DNA of 64,000 nucleotides from Gemmatirosa kalamazoonensis (GTDB lineage: Bacteria > Gemmatimonadota > Gemmatimonadetes > Gemmatimonadales > Gemmatimonadaceae): assembly GCF_000522985.1 (NCBI RefSeq), contig NZ_CP007128.1:4758220-4822219 (forward strand), in the 5' to 3' direction. This document shows, piece after piece, positions 50,772 through 61,000 of the stretch. Under the pieces are notes generated by a model. That model made no database searches, was not told the DNA's origin, and was given only the letters and a program-made list of their open reading frames with translations. Every line of letters begins with the position of its first letter. Position 1 is the first letter of the stretch. A program made the position numbers and the translations under genes.

Positions 50772-53468
50772 GTGACGACCACCTGTTCGCACTGCGGTGC
50801 CGCGACCGCGCCGAGCGCGCTGTTCTGCAGCGGCTGCGGGCGAAGTCTCTCGCAGGCGAGCGTCGCCATCGCGACGCCTCCGGGCGTGCCGACGCTCTCC
50901 GGCGCCCCGACGCTCGACATCCTCGGGACGCTGCGCATCGCGCTCGCGGGACGCTACGACGTCGAGCGCGAGCTCGGGCGCGGCGGGATGGCCACGGTGT
51001 TCCTCGCGCGCGAGCCGCGGCACGACCGCGAGGTCGCCATCAAAGTGCTGCACCCCGAGCTGGCCGCCACGCTCGGCGGCGATCGGTTCGAGCGCGAGAT
51101 CCGACTCGCCGCGAAGCTGCAGCACCCGCACATCCTCGGGCTCTACGACTCCGGCGTCGCGGAGGGGCTGCTGTACTACGTGATGCCGTTCGTGCGGGGC
51201 GAGTCGCTGCGCGACCGGCTCGCGCGCGAGGGACAGCTCCCCGTCGACGAGGCGATCCAGATCACGCTGGAGGTGGCCGACGCGCTCGGGCACGCGCACG
51301 ACCATGGGATCATCCACCGCGACGTGAAGCCGGAGAACATCCTGCTCGCGAACGGCCACGCGCTGGTCGCGGACTTCGGCATCGCCCGCGCGCTGAGCGA
51401 GGCGGACAGCCACAAGCTGACGCAGACGGGGATGGCCGTCGGCACCCCGGTGTACATGGCGCCGGAGCAGTCGATGGGGGAGAAGGTCGGGCCGCAGGCG
51501 GACATCTACAGCCTGGCGTGCGTGCTGTTCGAGCTGCTCGCCGGCGAGCCGCCGTTCGCCGGCAAGAACGCGACGGCGATCATGGCGCGCCACGCCATGG
51601 AGCCGCCGCGGAGCGTGCGCGTCGTGCGCAGCGCCGTGCCCGAAGAGGTGGAGGAGGCGATCTTCGCCGCCCTCGAGAAGTCGCCCGCCGACCGGCCGAA
51701 GAGCGCGGCCGCGTTCGCGCAGCTGCTCGGCGCCGCGCCCGGCAGCACGGCGACGATGCGCGTGCGCGGGTACACGGCGACGCGGCGCCTTCCGTCCAAC
51801 CCGTACATCACGACCGCACCGCCGGCGGCACCGGTCGCGCGGTGGCGCCGGCCGGCGATGCTCGGCGCGCTCGGCGCGATCGTCGCGCTGCTGCTCGCCG
51901 GCGCGGCGGCGTGGCGCTTCGCGGGGCGCGGCGCCGCGTCTGGCACCGCCGGCAACGGGTCGGGGCGCGTCGCGGTGCTCTACTTCGACGACCGCAGCGC
52001 GGAGCACACGCTCGGCCCGCTCGCCGACGGACTCACCGAGGGGCTCATCGACGCGCTGGCCAGCGCGCCGAGCCTCACGGTGATCTCGCGCGACGCGGTG
52101 GCGCGCTTCCGCGGGGCGGCCGTGGCGCCGGACAGCGTCGCGCGCGCGGTGCGCGCGGGCTATCTCGTGCGCGGCGAGGTGGAGCCGGAGCGCGACGACA
52201 TCCGCGTCACGCTGCGGCTCGACGACGCGAGCGGCGTCAACCTGCGGCGCGTGAGCTTCCGGCGCCCGGCCGGCAACCTGCTCGCCATCCGCGACACCCT
52301 CACCGACGTCGCCGCGGAGCTGCTCCGCGCGGAGCTCGGGCAGGAGCTGCGACTGAAGGCGCAGCGCGCGAGCACCGCGAGCGCCGACGCGTGGCTGCTC
52401 GTGCAGCGCGGCGAGCAGGCGCGCCGGCGCGGCGAGGCCGCCGCAGCGAACGGCGACCCGGCGGGCAACGATCGCGCGTTCAGCGAGGCGGACACGCTGC
52501 TCGCGCGCGCCGCGACGGCGGACCCGCGATGGCCGCAGCCGGAGCTGCTGCGCGGCGTCGTCGCGTACCGCCGCTCACGCCTGGTCGGCCGCGACCCCGC
52601 GCTCATCCGCCGCTGGGTGGACAGCGGCGTGGTGCACGTGGCGCGCGCGCTCGCTCTCGCCCCGCAGCTTCCGGACGGGCTGGAGCTGCGCGGCAACCTG
52701 CGCTACTGGAGCTGGCTGATGGGGCTCGAGGCCGATCCCGTTAGGCAGAAGGCCCTGCTCGACTCGGCGCGCGCGGATCTCGAGAAGGCGACGACGCTCA
52801 ACCCGCGCCAGGCGGGCGCGTGGGCGACGCTGTCGCATCTCTACTACCAGGTCGCGACGCCGACCGAGGTGCAGATCGCGGCGCAGCGCGCGCTGGAGGC
52901 CGACGAGTTCCTGTCGAACGCGGACGTCATCCTCGGGCGGCTGTTCCTGTCGTCGTACGACCTCGGGCAGTTCGACAAGGCGGAGCAGTGGTGCGGCGAG
53001 CTCGGACGCCGCTTCGCCGCCATCCCGCTCGCCGTGCGCTGCCGGCTCTACCTGCTCACCACCAAGAACAAGGCGCCCGACGTCGCCCTCGCGTGGCGTC
53101 TGGCCGACTCGGTGGTCGCGCGCGCGCCGGCGGCGCAGCGGCCGGCGCAGCGGCTGTTCATGGACATGCTCGTCGGCGCCGTGATCGCGCGCGCGAGCCG
53201 CACGACGCCGGCCCTCGCCGACAGCGCGCGGCACGTCGTGCGCCGCGCGACGGGCGACGCGACGATCGACCCCGCGCGCGACGCGGCATACACCGGTGCC
53301 TGGGTGTACTCGCTGCTCGGCGACCGCGACGCCGCGCTGCAGCTGCTGCGAGAGTACCTCGCCGCGAACCCCGGACGCGTCGACGCGTTCCGCGACGATC
53401 CGGGGTGGTGGTTCCGCGACATGGCCGGCGATCCGCGCTTCCGTCGGCTCGTCGGCGCGACCGAGTGA
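50772..53468 (+). CDS. Receptor-type Ser/Thr kinase with TolB-like and TPR outer domains
   Basis: 898 residues from a GTG at 50772 with GGAGGG 7 nt upstream. Zinc ribbon (CSHCG, FCSGCG) at the N-terminus; Hanks-type kinase (about 55-320) with GRGGMATVF, Lys91, HRDVKPEN (Asp184), DFG and APEQ, so all key residues are present. One transmembrane helix (about 360-382) leads to an extracytoplasmic part: a TolB/FlgO-like domain (VAVLYFDDRSAEHTLGPLAD, GLTEGLIDAL, then YLVRGEVEPE) and a TPR-like helical region to the end. The architecture is common in Gemmatimonadota- and Acidobacteria-like genomes. Targets are unknown. Monocistronic. Confidence 0.92.
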   Translation: MTTTCSHCGAATAPSALFCSGCGRSLSQASVAIATPPGVPTLSGAPTLDILGTLRIALAGRYDVERELGRGGMATVFLAREPRHDREVAIKVLHPELAATLGGDRFEREIRLAAKLQHPHILGLYDSGVAEGLLYYVMPFVRGESLRDRLAREGQLPVDEAIQITLEVADALGHAHDHGIIHRDVKPENILLANGHALVADFGIARALSEADSHKLTQTGMAVGTPVYMAPEQSMGEKVGPQADIYSLACVLFELLAGEPPFAGKNATAIMARHAMEPPRSVRVVRSAVPEEVEEAIFAALEKSPADRPKSAAAFAQLLGAAPGSTATMRVRGYTATRRLPSNPYITTAPPAAPVARWRRPAMLGALGAIVALLLAGAAAWRFAGRGAASGTAGNGSGRVAVLYFDDRSAEHTLGPLADGLTEGLIDALASAPSLTVISRDAVARFRGAAVAPDSVARAVRAGYLVRGEVEPERDDIRVTLRLDDASGVNLRRVSFRRPAGNLLAIRDTLTDVAAELLRAELGQELRLKAQRASTASADAWLLVQRGEQARRRGEAAAANGDPAGNDRAFSEADTLLARAATADPRWPQPELLRGVVAYRRSRLVGRDPALIRRWVDSGVVHVARALALAPQLPDGLELRGNLRYWSWLMGLEADPVRQKALLDSARADLEKATTLNPRQAGAWATLSHLYYQVATPTEVQIAAQRALEADEFLSNADVILGRLFLSSYDLGQFDKAEQWCGELGRRFAAIPLAVRCRLYLLTTKNKAPDVALAWRLADSVVARAPAAQRPAQRLFMDMLVGAVIARASRTTPALADSARHVVRRATGDATIDPARDAAYTGAWVYSLLGDRDAALQLLREYLAANPGRVDAFRDDPGWWFRDMAGDPRFRRLVGATE

Positions 53469-53578
53469 ACGCCCCGCCGTTTCGTTAGTCCTCCAACATC
53501 TCCTCGAGTCGTGGTGCGGCGCCGACCTCCCGGCGACCGCACGCGGCGCGTCGTGCACGCTCCGTCCCGGAGACGCTC

Positions 53579-56113
53579 ATGGCACGTGTGGCGGCGGCAT
53601 CCCGGCTCGCATCGCTCGTCTGCGTCGTCGCGCTGCTTTCGGCCTGCCGCGACACCGTCGACCGCCGCGCGCTGCCGACGGCGCCTAAAGCGCCCGCGCG
53701 CGTCGCGACGACGGCGGGCACCTGCGTCACCGACGTCCAGCTCGAGCAGCTCGTGAACGACGCGTTCGGCGCCGGCTCGCCCGACGCCAACTCGGCGCTC
53801 GGCAAGGTGCACAACATGGAGAAGCAGGTGGCGGACGGCGACCTCGCCGGCGCGAAGGCGCAGGCGTTCAACATCGTCTCGTTCATCCTGCAGAAGAACC
53901 GCCAGCGTCCGCTCCCCGGCGGAGCCACCGCGGTCACCGCGCTCGTGAACGGCGTGTTCTGCTACGCCGGCCTGACGATCACCACGAGCGACGCCACGGA
54001 CGCCTTCCTCGTCTACCCGCTCGACCCGCCGCAGACGCTGCTCTCGGCGGATGGGCTGGCCGGCACGCAGCTTCCCTCGGATCCGGTGAGCGAGCCGACG
54101 CTGATCACGATCGACGCGATCCCGACGACGGGCTTCCCCGCGCCCGGCTCGGGACCGCTGTCGACGAAGCTCGATCAGTATCCCGGCTTCTACGAGTTCG
54201 CGAAGAGCTCGGAGACCAACGCGCCGTTCAAGGCGCCGGTCGTCGTCGGCGTGTGCCCCATCGGTGCGATCCCCGCGGACGTGCGCGCGCGGCTCCGACT
54301 CGGACACAACGCGACGGCCGGCTTCGAGATCACGCCGCCGGCGAGCGCGAACTTCCTCTCCTGCCCCGACCCGACGTCGTCGGTGTCCGTCGCGCTGCCG
54401 GGGTGGGTGCGCACGCTCGCCGACGCGCTGCTGCCGAGCGAGCTGCATGCCGCGGTCCTCGCCACGGGCGGCGTCGGCGGGACGGCGAGCGAGTTCAGTC
54501 CGTTCGCGCCGGTGGACCCGCAGGTGATGGCGGTGGGCGGCGTGGGCGGCACGGCGAACGAGTTCACACGCCTGCCGTTCGGCGCGCGGGCGAGCGTCGC
54601 CGCGGCGTTGAGCTGCACCGCCGTCGAGGCGCCGATCGGCACGCCGCTGTCGGCCGACTGCCGCCCGGAACTGCGCCTGCGCACGCCGCTCGGCACCCCG
54701 CTGCAGGGCGTGCCGACGACGCTCGCCACGGCGCCCGGCGACAACGGCGTCGTGGCGCCGGAGAGCGCCGGCGCGTGCGGCACGTTCGGCCCGACCGCGC
54801 TCGCGCCGAGCGACGCGTCCGGCGCCGCGCGCGCGTGCTGGACGCTCGGCCTGACGCCGGGCACGAACACGGTGCGCGCGACCCCTGCGGCGGGCGGCGA
54901 CGTCAACTCGCCGGTCGCGTACTTCACGCCCGCGTCGGTGACCTTCACGGCGACGGCGAACGCGCCGACGGCGCTGCGCTTCACGCAGCAGCCGGCCGCC
55001 GGCAGCACCGTCGTCGCCGGCGCGCCGCTGTCGTACGCGGTCGCGGCGGTGGACCACAACGGCACGACGGCGCTCGGATGGAGTGGCACGGTCACGCTCA
55101 CGTTGAACCGGTACACGTTCGCGAGCGGCGCGACGACGGCGAGCGCCGCGGCGAGCCAGGGCGTGGCGACGTTCACGGGGCTCGCGATCGACAAGGCGGC
55201 GGCCGGCTACCAGCCGACGGCGAGCGCCACGCTCCTCGGGACCACGGCGTCGGTCCTCGGCAACGCGTTCGACGTCGTGCCCGCGGCGGCGAGCGCGCTG
55301 CGCATCGTGCAGGGGAATGGCCAGACGGCGCCCGCGGGGAGCGTGGTACCGGTGGCGCCGACCGTCGAGGTGAGCGACGCGTTCGGCAACCTGGTGGCCG
55401 GCGCGCCGATCGCGTGGACCCCGGGCGGCTCGTCCGGCGGCTCCGTGTCGCCCACGCAGAGCGTCACCGGCAGCAACGGCCGCACCGCGACGCAGTGGAC
55501 GCTCGGTGCCGACGCGAACGAGCTGCTCGCGACGCTCGCGCGCCCGGGTCTGGGCGACCTCTCCGTGCTGTTCACGGCGACCGGCACGACCTCGCTGTCG
55601 GTGCTGAACAGCTGCGCGCCGGGGAACGGGCCCGGCGACCCGGTGAACGCGCCGGGCAAGACGTACGCGTTCTGGTTCCCGGGTCCCGGACCGAACAAGA
55701 CGGTGCGCGAGATCGAGCTGTACTTCTCGTCCGCGGGCAAGGCGAACGCGCCGACGGCGTACACGATCGAGCTCTCGACGCAGCGCGGCTCGTTCGACGC
55801 GACGTTCGCGCCGCCGACGACGACGACGGCCACCGTGTTCCTGCGCGGCAGCAACTCCGAGAGCAAGGCGGCGACGTTCGCGCTGGCCGCGCCCATCGTG
55901 GGCGCCAGCCAGTCGCCGCCGGTCATGGTGACGCTGCGCGTGCTCACGAATCCCGACAACTCGACGATCTCGTTCAACACCGGACCGTGCGCCCCGGGCT
56001 CGAGCTGCAAGGCGCCCCCGTCGTGCGCGGCGACGGAGGTGAACGCGCTCACGCCGTACCCGGCGGGGAGCGCGTACCGCAAGAGCGTGGGGCTCGTCGT
56101 GCGCGGCCGTTAG
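53579..56113 (+). CDS. Large surface lipoprotein with Ig-like domains
   Basis: 844 residues, GGAG before the ATG. Lipoprotein signal with lipobox LSAC near residue 22. Residues 40-290 form a domain of unknown type with several Cys. A duplicated segment (TGGVGGTASEF / VGGVGGTANEF) lies near 300-330. From about 350 on there are repeated Ig-like modules of the Big_1 or filamin-like style (LRFTQQPAAGSTVVAGAPLS; LRIVQGNGQTAPAGSVVPVA), then a C-terminal beta domain with FWFPGPGPNKTVREIELYF. It probably sits on the outer surface. The TAG stop lies in a GTTAGGC element. Confidence 0.82.
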   Translation: MARVAAASRLASLVCVVALLSACRDTVDRRALPTAPKAPARVATTAGTCVTDVQLEQLVNDAFGAGSPDANSALGKVHNMEKQVADGDLAGAKAQAFNIVSFILQKNRQRPLPGGATAVTALVNGVFCYAGLTITTSDATDAFLVYPLDPPQTLLSADGLAGTQLPSDPVSEPTLITIDAIPTTGFPAPGSGPLSTKLDQYPGFYEFAKSSETNAPFKAPVVVGVCPIGAIPADVRARLRLGHNATAGFEITPPASANFLSCPDPTSSVSVALPGWVRTLADALLPSELHAAVLATGGVGGTASEFSPFAPVDPQVMAVGGVGGTANEFTRLPFGARASVAAALSCTAVEAPIGTPLSADCRPELRLRTPLGTPLQGVPTTLATAPGDNGVVAPESAGACGTFGPTALAPSDASGAARACWTLGLTPGTNTVRATPAAGGDVNSPVAYFTPASVTFTATANAPTALRFTQQPAAGSTVVAGAPLSYAVAAVDHNGTTALGWSGTVTLTLNRYTFASGATTASAAASQGVATFTGLAIDKAAAGYQPTASATLLGTTASVLGNAFDVVPAAASALRIVQGNGQTAPAGSVVPVAPTVEVSDAFGNLVAGAPIAWTPGGSSGGSVSPTQSVTGSNGRTATQWTLGADANELLATLARPGLGDLSVLFTATGTTSLSVLNSCAPGNGPGDPVNAPGKTYAFWFPGPGPNKTVREIELYFSSAGKANAPTAYTIELSTQRGSFDATFAPPTTTTATVFLRGSNSESKAATFALAAPIVGASQSPPVMVTLRVLTNPDNSTISFNTGPCAPGSSCKAPPSCAATEVNALTPYPAGSAYRKSVGLVVRGR

Positions 56114-56166
56114 GCACGAGCGCGCGGCGGCAACCTATCCGACGCCTCGACGAGGGGGTATGACGC

Positions 56167-56400
56167 ATGCCGAGATCCACGGTGCTCGATACGGGACAGT
56201 GTCCCTGCGGCGGGACGTTCGCGAGCCGGCTCATCACGGTCCCATTGAACGCGCTCGGGCCGGGCGGGGCGCTCGAGGACGTCCCGGAATCCCGGTGCGG
56301 CGACTGCGGGACGCGCGTGTACCAGGCCGCGCTGCTGCGGCGCATCGAGTCGATCATGCGCGGCGACACGCGAGGCTCCATCGCCGGCGCGACGACGTGA
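56167..56400 (+). CDS. Small YgiT/MqsA-type zinc-ribbon protein
   Basis: A 77-residue protein with GAGGGGG about 8 nt before the ATG. Two zinc-knuckle pairs (CPCGG near residue 12 and CGDCGTRVY near residue 44) match YgiT-type zinc ribbons. It lacks the HTH half seen in MqsA, and no toxin-like partner is adjacent. It ends 3 nt before the convergent stop of the FHIPEP-like gene. It may be a small regulator or a protein-binding zinc ribbon; a role in the neighbouring NTPase operon is only a possibility. Confidence 0.75.
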   Translation: MPRSTVLDTGQCPCGGTFASRLITVPLNALGPGGALEDVPESRCGDCGTRVYQAALLRRIESIMRGDTRGSIAGATT

Positions 56401-56403
56401 GGC

Positions 56404-58074
56404 TCACGCGTCGATCGTGATGCGGCCGATCGGCTGCACGTTCATCGCCGGCGGGATCTCCTCGTAGGACAGCACCGACACCTGCGGCAGCTCCGATGCG
56501 ACGAGCGCCGCGAGCGCCTCGCGATGCGCGCCCTCGGTGAGCAGCGCCGGCTTGGTGGTGACGGTGCCGAGTCGATCGAATTCGGCGTGGATCGCGTCGA
56601 GGAGCGCATCGTCACCGTCGACGGTGCGCGGCGCCGACAGCGCGGTCTCGAAATCCTCGCTCATGAGATAGGCGGCCACGTACGCGGCGCCGCTCGCCGA
56701 CCGGTTCGCGATCTGGCTCGCGAGCTGCGCGCGCACGAACGCGAGCCGCCCCGGCAGCTCGCCGTCGGTCTCGACACCGGCCGCGCGCTCGAGAAGCCGG
56801 CCGTAGATGAGCGGGAGGTTCCGCACGGAGACGCGCTCGTCGACGAGCGCGCGCAGCACCGGCGTGAGCGCGCGCGGTGCCATCTCCGGCGCGTCGACGT
56901 CGGAGAGCGCGGGGATGACGTTCCAGGTGGCGAGATCGCGCAGCTGCCGCGCGACGGTGCCCTGCTCCAGCACGCGCCCGACGTCGCTGCGCACCGTCTG
57001 CGTGAGGCAGCCCGCGAGGTACGCGACGGGGCTCCACCACCGCGCCCCCGTGCTCTCCACGCGCTCCCGCGAGGTCGCGTGCACGATGCTGCCCTGCGAG
57101 TCGCTCATCGGGTACGGCATCGGCTCCGCGTCGATGTCGCGCGAGCGGAGGACGTCCGCCTGCTCGTTCACGAACACGTGGTCGGCGGGCACCCCGACGA
57201 TGGGCTGCGTGGACAGCGCGTTGATGCGGAACGCGAAGCTGCCGGCCGCGAACCGCGGCGCGGGCTCGAAGCGGAACGCCGGGAGCGGGACGCCCAGCTC
57301 CGTGAAGAGCTCCTGGCGAGTGTCCGAGATCGAGTCGGGTCCGCCGGCATCGGTGAACCTCTCCGTGAGCTCGCGGAGATACTCCGGCGCCATCTGCACG
57401 ACGATCGCCGGCTCCCGCAGCGCCGAGACGAGATCCTCCGCGACGTCCTCCCACCGCTCCACGGACTCGCTGCCCAACACGCGCGCGACTCCGGCGCGAT
57501 CGCCGAGCGAGATGCCGAGCGACAGCACCCGCATGAGAATTCGCTCGAGGACGTCGATGTCGCGCCCCCATCGCAGCTCGGCGAGCGTCGGCGCGCCGTC
57601 GCGGTACGCCTCGAGCTGCGCGCGCGCGAGCAGCACCTGCGGTCGACGCACGATCGCTTCGCGGCAGACGTCGGCGAGGAATGCCGCGACGGACGGCGTC
57701 TCCGCCGCGCGCAGCTGCATGAGGATCTCCACCCACGTCGGCGCCTCCGCGGCGCGCTGCCGGGCGCGGTACGTCGCCCGCACGACGTCCTCCGGGAAGC
57801 GCGCGACGCGGTCGCCGACCGTTAGGCGCAGCAGGCGGTGCGCACGGCCGGCGGCTTCCGCGCGCGGCTCCACGCGCACGGCCGGCCGCCCCGGGATGCC
57901 GAGCGCCGAGAGCAGCGCGGACACCTCGTGCGCGACCGCATCGCGCACCGCCTCGGGGAACTCACTCTCGCCCGGCTCGTCCGCCCTGCCGGCGAGGATC
58001 GGGTGCAGCTCGACGACGACCGGCAGCTCGACCGCCGCGTCGCTCGTCGGGCGCTCGTCACCGAGCGTGCGCAT
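56404..58074 (-). CDS. Soluble FHIPEP (FlhA/SctV C-domain)-like protein
   Basis: A 556-residue protein with no signal peptide and no membrane segments. Its start overlaps the TPR gene end by 17 nt. From about residue 250 it follows the order of the cytosolic domain of FlhA/SctV export gates: RQELFTELGVPLPAFRFEP, a degenerate FRINALSTQPI segment, ALTPVLRALVDERVSVRNLP, and the end ALLTEGAHREALAALVASEL then VSVLSYEEIPP, the most characteristic string of that family. Residues 20-230 look like a second, more diverged copy (VLERILMRVLSLGISLGDRA). The membrane half of FlhA is absent. I infer a cytosolic ring or scaffold protein working with the upstream ATPases. Confidence 0.72.
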   Translation of the reverse strand: MRTLGDERPTSDAAVELPVVVELHPILAGRADEPGESEFPEAVRDAVAHEVSALLSALGIPGRPAVRVEPRAEAAGRAHRLLRLTVGDRVARFPEDVVRATYRARQRAAEAPTWVEILMQLRAAETPSVAAFLADVCREAIVRRPQVLLARAQLEAYRDGAPTLAELRWGRDIDVLERILMRVLSLGISLGDRAGVARVLGSESVERWEDVAEDLVSALREPAIVVQMAPEYLRELTERFTDAGGPDSISDTRQELFTELGVPLPAFRFEPAPRFAAGSFAFRINALSTQPIVGVPADHVFVNEQADVLRSRDIDAEPMPYPMSDSQGSIVHATSRERVESTGARWWSPVAYLAGCLTQTVRSDVGRVLEQGTVARQLRDLATWNVIPALSDVDAPEMAPRALTPVLRALVDERVSVRNLPLIYGRLLERAAGVETDGELPGRLAFVRAQLASQIANRSASGAAYVAAYLMSEDFETALSAPRTVDGDDALLDAIHAEFDRLGTVTTKPALLTEGAHREALAALVASELPQVSVLSYEEIPPAMNVQPIGRITIDA

Positions 58075-61000
58075 GCTGGCGTGCCTCCTGAAGCGTCTCC
58101 GTGTCGACGACCGCCGCGTCGTCGAGCAGCTCGTCGCGCGCGATCACCATGAGCGTCGGGAACTCGGCGCGCACGAGCCCTCGGAGCGTCGGCCGCGCGG
58201 CATCGCTGCGCGTCACGAGGACGGCGGGCTCGGTGATCGGCGCCATCGCCGCCCGCAGCACGCGCAGCATGGCGAGCGCGTCGCGCGGCGGCACCACGGC
58301 GGGCGTCCCGCGCTCGTCCACGGCAGCGAGCACGTGCTCCCAGAGCGCCGGCACGGCGACGCGGCGGATGCCCGGCTCGTTCCCCGGCAGGTTGGGCCGC
58401 AGCGCCGCACGCACCGCGCGCACGAGCGGCGCGAGGCTGCCCGCACCGAGTCCGATCGCGCCGACCGTCTCCACGATCTCGCGCCCCGCCGTGATCGGGA
58501 CGCCGTCGTCCACGAGCGCGCGGAGGAGCGCCGCGAATCGCGCGCGCGCGCGCCAGTCGGGGAGCAGCGACGTCGTCATGTGCGCTTCGACGCCGGCCTG
58601 GACCCACCGGCTCAGGATGCCGCCGAGTCGTCCCACGTCGACGAACCGGCCGAGCTGCGCGCGGAGCACCTCCTCCAGGTGACGCATCATGGGGCGCAGC
58701 GGCTCGCCATCGGCCCCGGGCACGTCGTTGCCGGTGCGTCCGCGCGCGACCGGCGCCTCCTCGAGCTCGATCCGATACTCGCCGGGCGCGAGCGAGTCGT
58801 TCGACGCGATGCGCACGCCGGTGACCTCCACGCCCGTCGACCGCACGATGCGGTCGCGCATCTCGGGGATGAGCGACTTGAACAGCGACCATTCGCTGCT
58901 CGTGTCCTCGGGCACGAGGTCCCGCGCGATCTCGACGCGGATGGCCGTCACCATCGAGACCTGGGACTCGCCGCCCTGCGCCGCGTCGAGCCGCCAGCGC
59001 GCATCGAGCCACGGCCGCAGCGCGGCGCGCGCCCGCTCCCATTCGGCCGATCGCGGGCCCGGCTCGGACGCGAGCCGCGCCCAGATCTCGTCGATCTTCC
59101 AGTACGCGTCGACGTCGGTGAGCATGCCGCTCGCGACGCTGCCTAACGCCGCGCCGACCTCCTCGGCGCCGCCCCGCACGTAGTCCTCCATCGCGGCGCG
59201 GAACGCGTCGGCGACGGGCGCGTTCCCGTCGGCGCCGATCGCGCCGGCCGCGAGCCGGGCCCGCGCCTCCGCGAGCCCGCGCACGCCGCCGTCGAACCTG
59301 GCGGCGCACCCCGCGCCGCGGAGCGTGTCGAGGCAGCGGCGGTAGAACTCGCGCGCCGCGTCGACGTCGCCATGGGTGGCGAGCGCCTTGCCGACACGGG
59401 TCCACGCATCGACCGGCGGCGGCACGGGCACGTCGGTCGCCTCCTCCGCGCGCGGGTCGAGCAGCTCGCGAGCGCGCCGCGCGTGCTCGCGCGCGACGAC
59501 GCCGGTCGGCGCGTCGGTCGCATCGGCATCGGCGCCGGCGGTCGCCAGGTGCCACTCGGCCAGTCGATGGTGGAGCGTCCGCCGCGGCATCCACGCCGGC
59601 GCCATGCGCAGCAGCGCGTCCATCTGGTCGATCGCCGCGTCCCACTCGCCGAGCTGCGCGGCGGTGTACGCCGCGTTGAGGCGATACCAGTACGCCGGCG
59701 GCGCCTGCTGATTCGCGTTCTCGAACAGGTCGCGCGCCGCGCGGAGCTGCCGCAGCCGCTCCTTGCCGCCGGTGAAGAACGCGCGCATCGCGCGCGCGTC
59801 GTCCTCGTCCGCGGCGACGACTTCCGAGGTGGGACGGTACGCGTCGAGCGCCGCGATGGAGCTCCAAATCGTGCTCAGCGAGGCGAGCGATCGTGCGGCC
59901 TCCTCGGCACGGCCGACCGCGAGCGCCATGTCCGCGCGATCGACGAGCACGGTCGCGACCAGCCGCGGTCGCTGCAGCATGTCGTACGACGCGGCCGCGT
60001 CGGTGAACGCGGCGAACGCCTCGTCGATGCGTCCGCGCCGGCGCAGCACGAGCGCGTCCGTGTGCCGCAGCTCGGCGAAGCGCTGCGGCAGGTCGGCGCC
60101 GATCTCGGTCCGTGCGTCGTCGAGCAAGCGCTGCGCTTCCGCGAGGTCGGCGGCGTCCGCGTCCGAATCCGCCGCGGCCCGTGCGGGTGCGGGCGATGCC
60201 GCGCACGCGGCGCACGCGGCGAGCGCCGACGCGATGAGCGTCGTCGCACGCGGCCAGTCGGCGTCGTTGGCACGGATCGCGGCGCGCGCGTGCCAGCTCC
60301 GCGCGGCGATCCACGCGCCGGCGGCACCGGCCTCCTCGGACGCCGCGATCGCGCGCGCGTGCTCGTCGTCCGCCTCGGCGTGGCGTCGATGCAGGCCGTG
60401 CACGTCGCCGGTCAGCCGGTGGCTCTCGGCACGCGCGAGCGCGGTGGTCTCGACGTCGCTTCCCGCGGCGTCGTGGGCGCGGTCACGCGCGGCCGCCGCG
60501 AGGCGGGCGCGCCGCTCGAGCACCTGCGCCTCGAACGTGAGCATCGCGGCGGTGAGCCGTCGGTGCCCGATCTTGCGCCAGTGCTCTCGCGCGACGCGGA
60601 AGTCGTGAACCGCCGCATCCAGGTCGCCGCGCTCGCGCAGCAGCAGCCCGCGGTTCGAGAGCGCGGCCGCGCCGGTCCAGGTGACGCCGTTCTCGTCGGG
60701 CGGCGCGAACGCGAGCGCCAGCGAGTACGCCTCGATCGCGGCGTCCACGTTTCCCTGCTCCGAGCGGAGCCCGCCCTGGCTGAGCTGCAGCTGCGCGAGA
60801 AACTCCTCGCTCACCTGCCCGGCCGCGTCTCGCGCCAGCGTGTCCATGGTCTGGTCCGCAAGCCGCAGTCGCGTCGCCGAGACCAGCGCGTCCATGTAGC
60901 GGCGGTCGTAGTCGAGCCGCAGGTTCACGTCGGCGCCGGCTGGCACCAGCGCGCGGAGCTCGTGGTACAGCGTGTCGACCAGCGCGGGATCGCTCGGCGG

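Noticed and set aside
56167-56400. Antitoxin of an MqsRA-like toxin-antitoxin pair
   Set aside because: Only the zinc-ribbon half is present and there is no small toxin gene on either side.
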